From the IMG/VR virus record IMGVR_UViG_3300025141_015523, positions 1 to 38,845 of that record: 38,845 nucleotides of DNA. One strand, written 5' to 3'. How positions within the stretch are numbered: position 1 is the first letter of the stretch; each line of letters starts with the position of its first letter. The DNA comes from a virus. The position numbers were made by a program, and so were the translations under genes. Below the pieces are notes generated by a model. The model was given only the letters and a program-made list of their open reading frames with translations. It did no database searches and was not told the DNA's origin. Shown here in pieces: positions 38,661 through 38,845 of this stretch.

Positions 38661-38845
38661 TTATTCCTTGTGGTCAATTCCAAATTCTTCTGCTAGTTTT
38701 TTGGACAAAGCGTCCGGGTCATCTTTATGTTTTTTCATAAGACGTTTTATATCTTTCTTATAATTAGTATTTAGATCATCATTTTGCTTTTTGTGTTTAT
38801 CTTCAACTTCTTTTATAATCTTATTAAACTTTTCAACTTCTTTTT
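38661..38845 (-). CDS. Partial charged coiled-coil protein, N-terminus outside window
   Basis: The frame is open from the window edge to TAA 38661-38663 and encodes about 60 residues, KEVEKFNKIIKEVEDKHKKQ through LAEEFGIDHKE. It is a highly charged Lys/Glu/Asp helix with no recognised motif. Its start, and so whether it also bears the cassette leader, cannot be seen. The stop codon lies 4 bases before the next ATG. Confidence 0.6.
   Translation of the reverse strand, partial: KEVEKFNKIIKEVEDKHKKQNDDLNTNYKKDIKRLMKKHKDDPDALSKKLAEEFGIDHKE

Noticed and set aside
1-38845. CRISPR arrays, insertion sequences, integrase or attachment sites
   Set aside because: I looked for regularly spaced repeats, transposase or integrase motifs and tRNA-end duplications and found none; the only repeats are the portal tandem repeat, the cassette leader and one inverted pair.

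Overview
The window is a contiguous piece of a tailed-phage (myovirus) genome of the extended T4-like type. Every convincing gene lies on the minus strand, so transcription runs from high to low coordinates. The T4-type core is recognisable: large terminase (gp17), portal (gp20), prohead protease (gp21), scaffold (gp22-like), major capsid protein (gp23), neck proteins, tail sheath (gp18), tail tube (gp19), a gp26-family protein, tape measure, a LysM (gp53-like) baseplate protein, the single-strand DNA-binding protein gp32 and the recombinase UvsX. The sequence looks AT-rich. Family content and some auxiliary genes (ribosomal protein bS21, amino-acid catabolic enzymes) resemble marine environmental T4-like phages, but nothing here identifies the host.

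Layout in transcription order (right to left). 38.8-36.1 kb: a tandem cassette of small unknown genes that share one N-terminal module (MKITKKQLKRIIQEE and variants), with one ORF that looks like a fusion of two cassette genes. 36.1-35.3 kb: a signal-peptide/coiled-coil/membrane protein and a Cys-rich protein. 35.3-28.5 kb: packaging and prohead genes (small gene, gp17, gp20, three unknowns, a mini-ORF, gp21, a coiled-coil protein). 28.5-26.9 kb: bS21 and three small probable head-surface proteins. 26.8-23.8 kb: scaffold and gp23, bounded by terminator-like hairpins. 23.8-17.2 kb: neck, sheath and tube. 17.2-7.8 kb: gp26-like gene with a probable frameshift extension, tape measure and baseplate genes. 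7.8-5.8 kb: a short family-A DNA polymerase translationally coupled to a divergent tubulin/FtsZ-like protein. 5.7-3.6 kb: a WYL_2/Sm-like protein, gp32 and UvsX behind a consensus promoter. 3.6-3.2 kb: a tRNA-like gene and a small gene flanked by inverted repeats. 3.2 kb to the left end: a small coiled-coil gene, an ALDH7-type aldehyde dehydrogenase, a lysine-6-dehydrogenase/saccharopine-dehydrogenase-like enzyme, a HAD phosphatase and a partial gene.

Regulation: two near-perfect sigma70-type promoters (TTGACA, 17 bp, TATAAT/TATACT) precede the replication/recombination genes, whereas four copies of CTATTTAT sit 31-40 bp upstream of late structural genes and are candidate late promoters. Genes are tightly packed, with many ATGA/GTGA overlaps. 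No stretch over 300 bases lacks a gene, and I saw no CRISPR array, insertion sequence or integrase.

Most interesting points: (1) a two-enzyme lysine-to-2-aminoadipate route carried by a phage; (2) a cassette of proteins whose shared leader resembles a capsid-targeting sequence with prohead-protease-like cleavage motifs; (3) a gp26/tail-chaperone frameshift at a seven-T run where the downstream frame has no ATG; (4) a tRNA-like gene with an apparent 8-nt A-rich anticodon loop; (5) a tubulin-like protein coupled to a minimal PolA.
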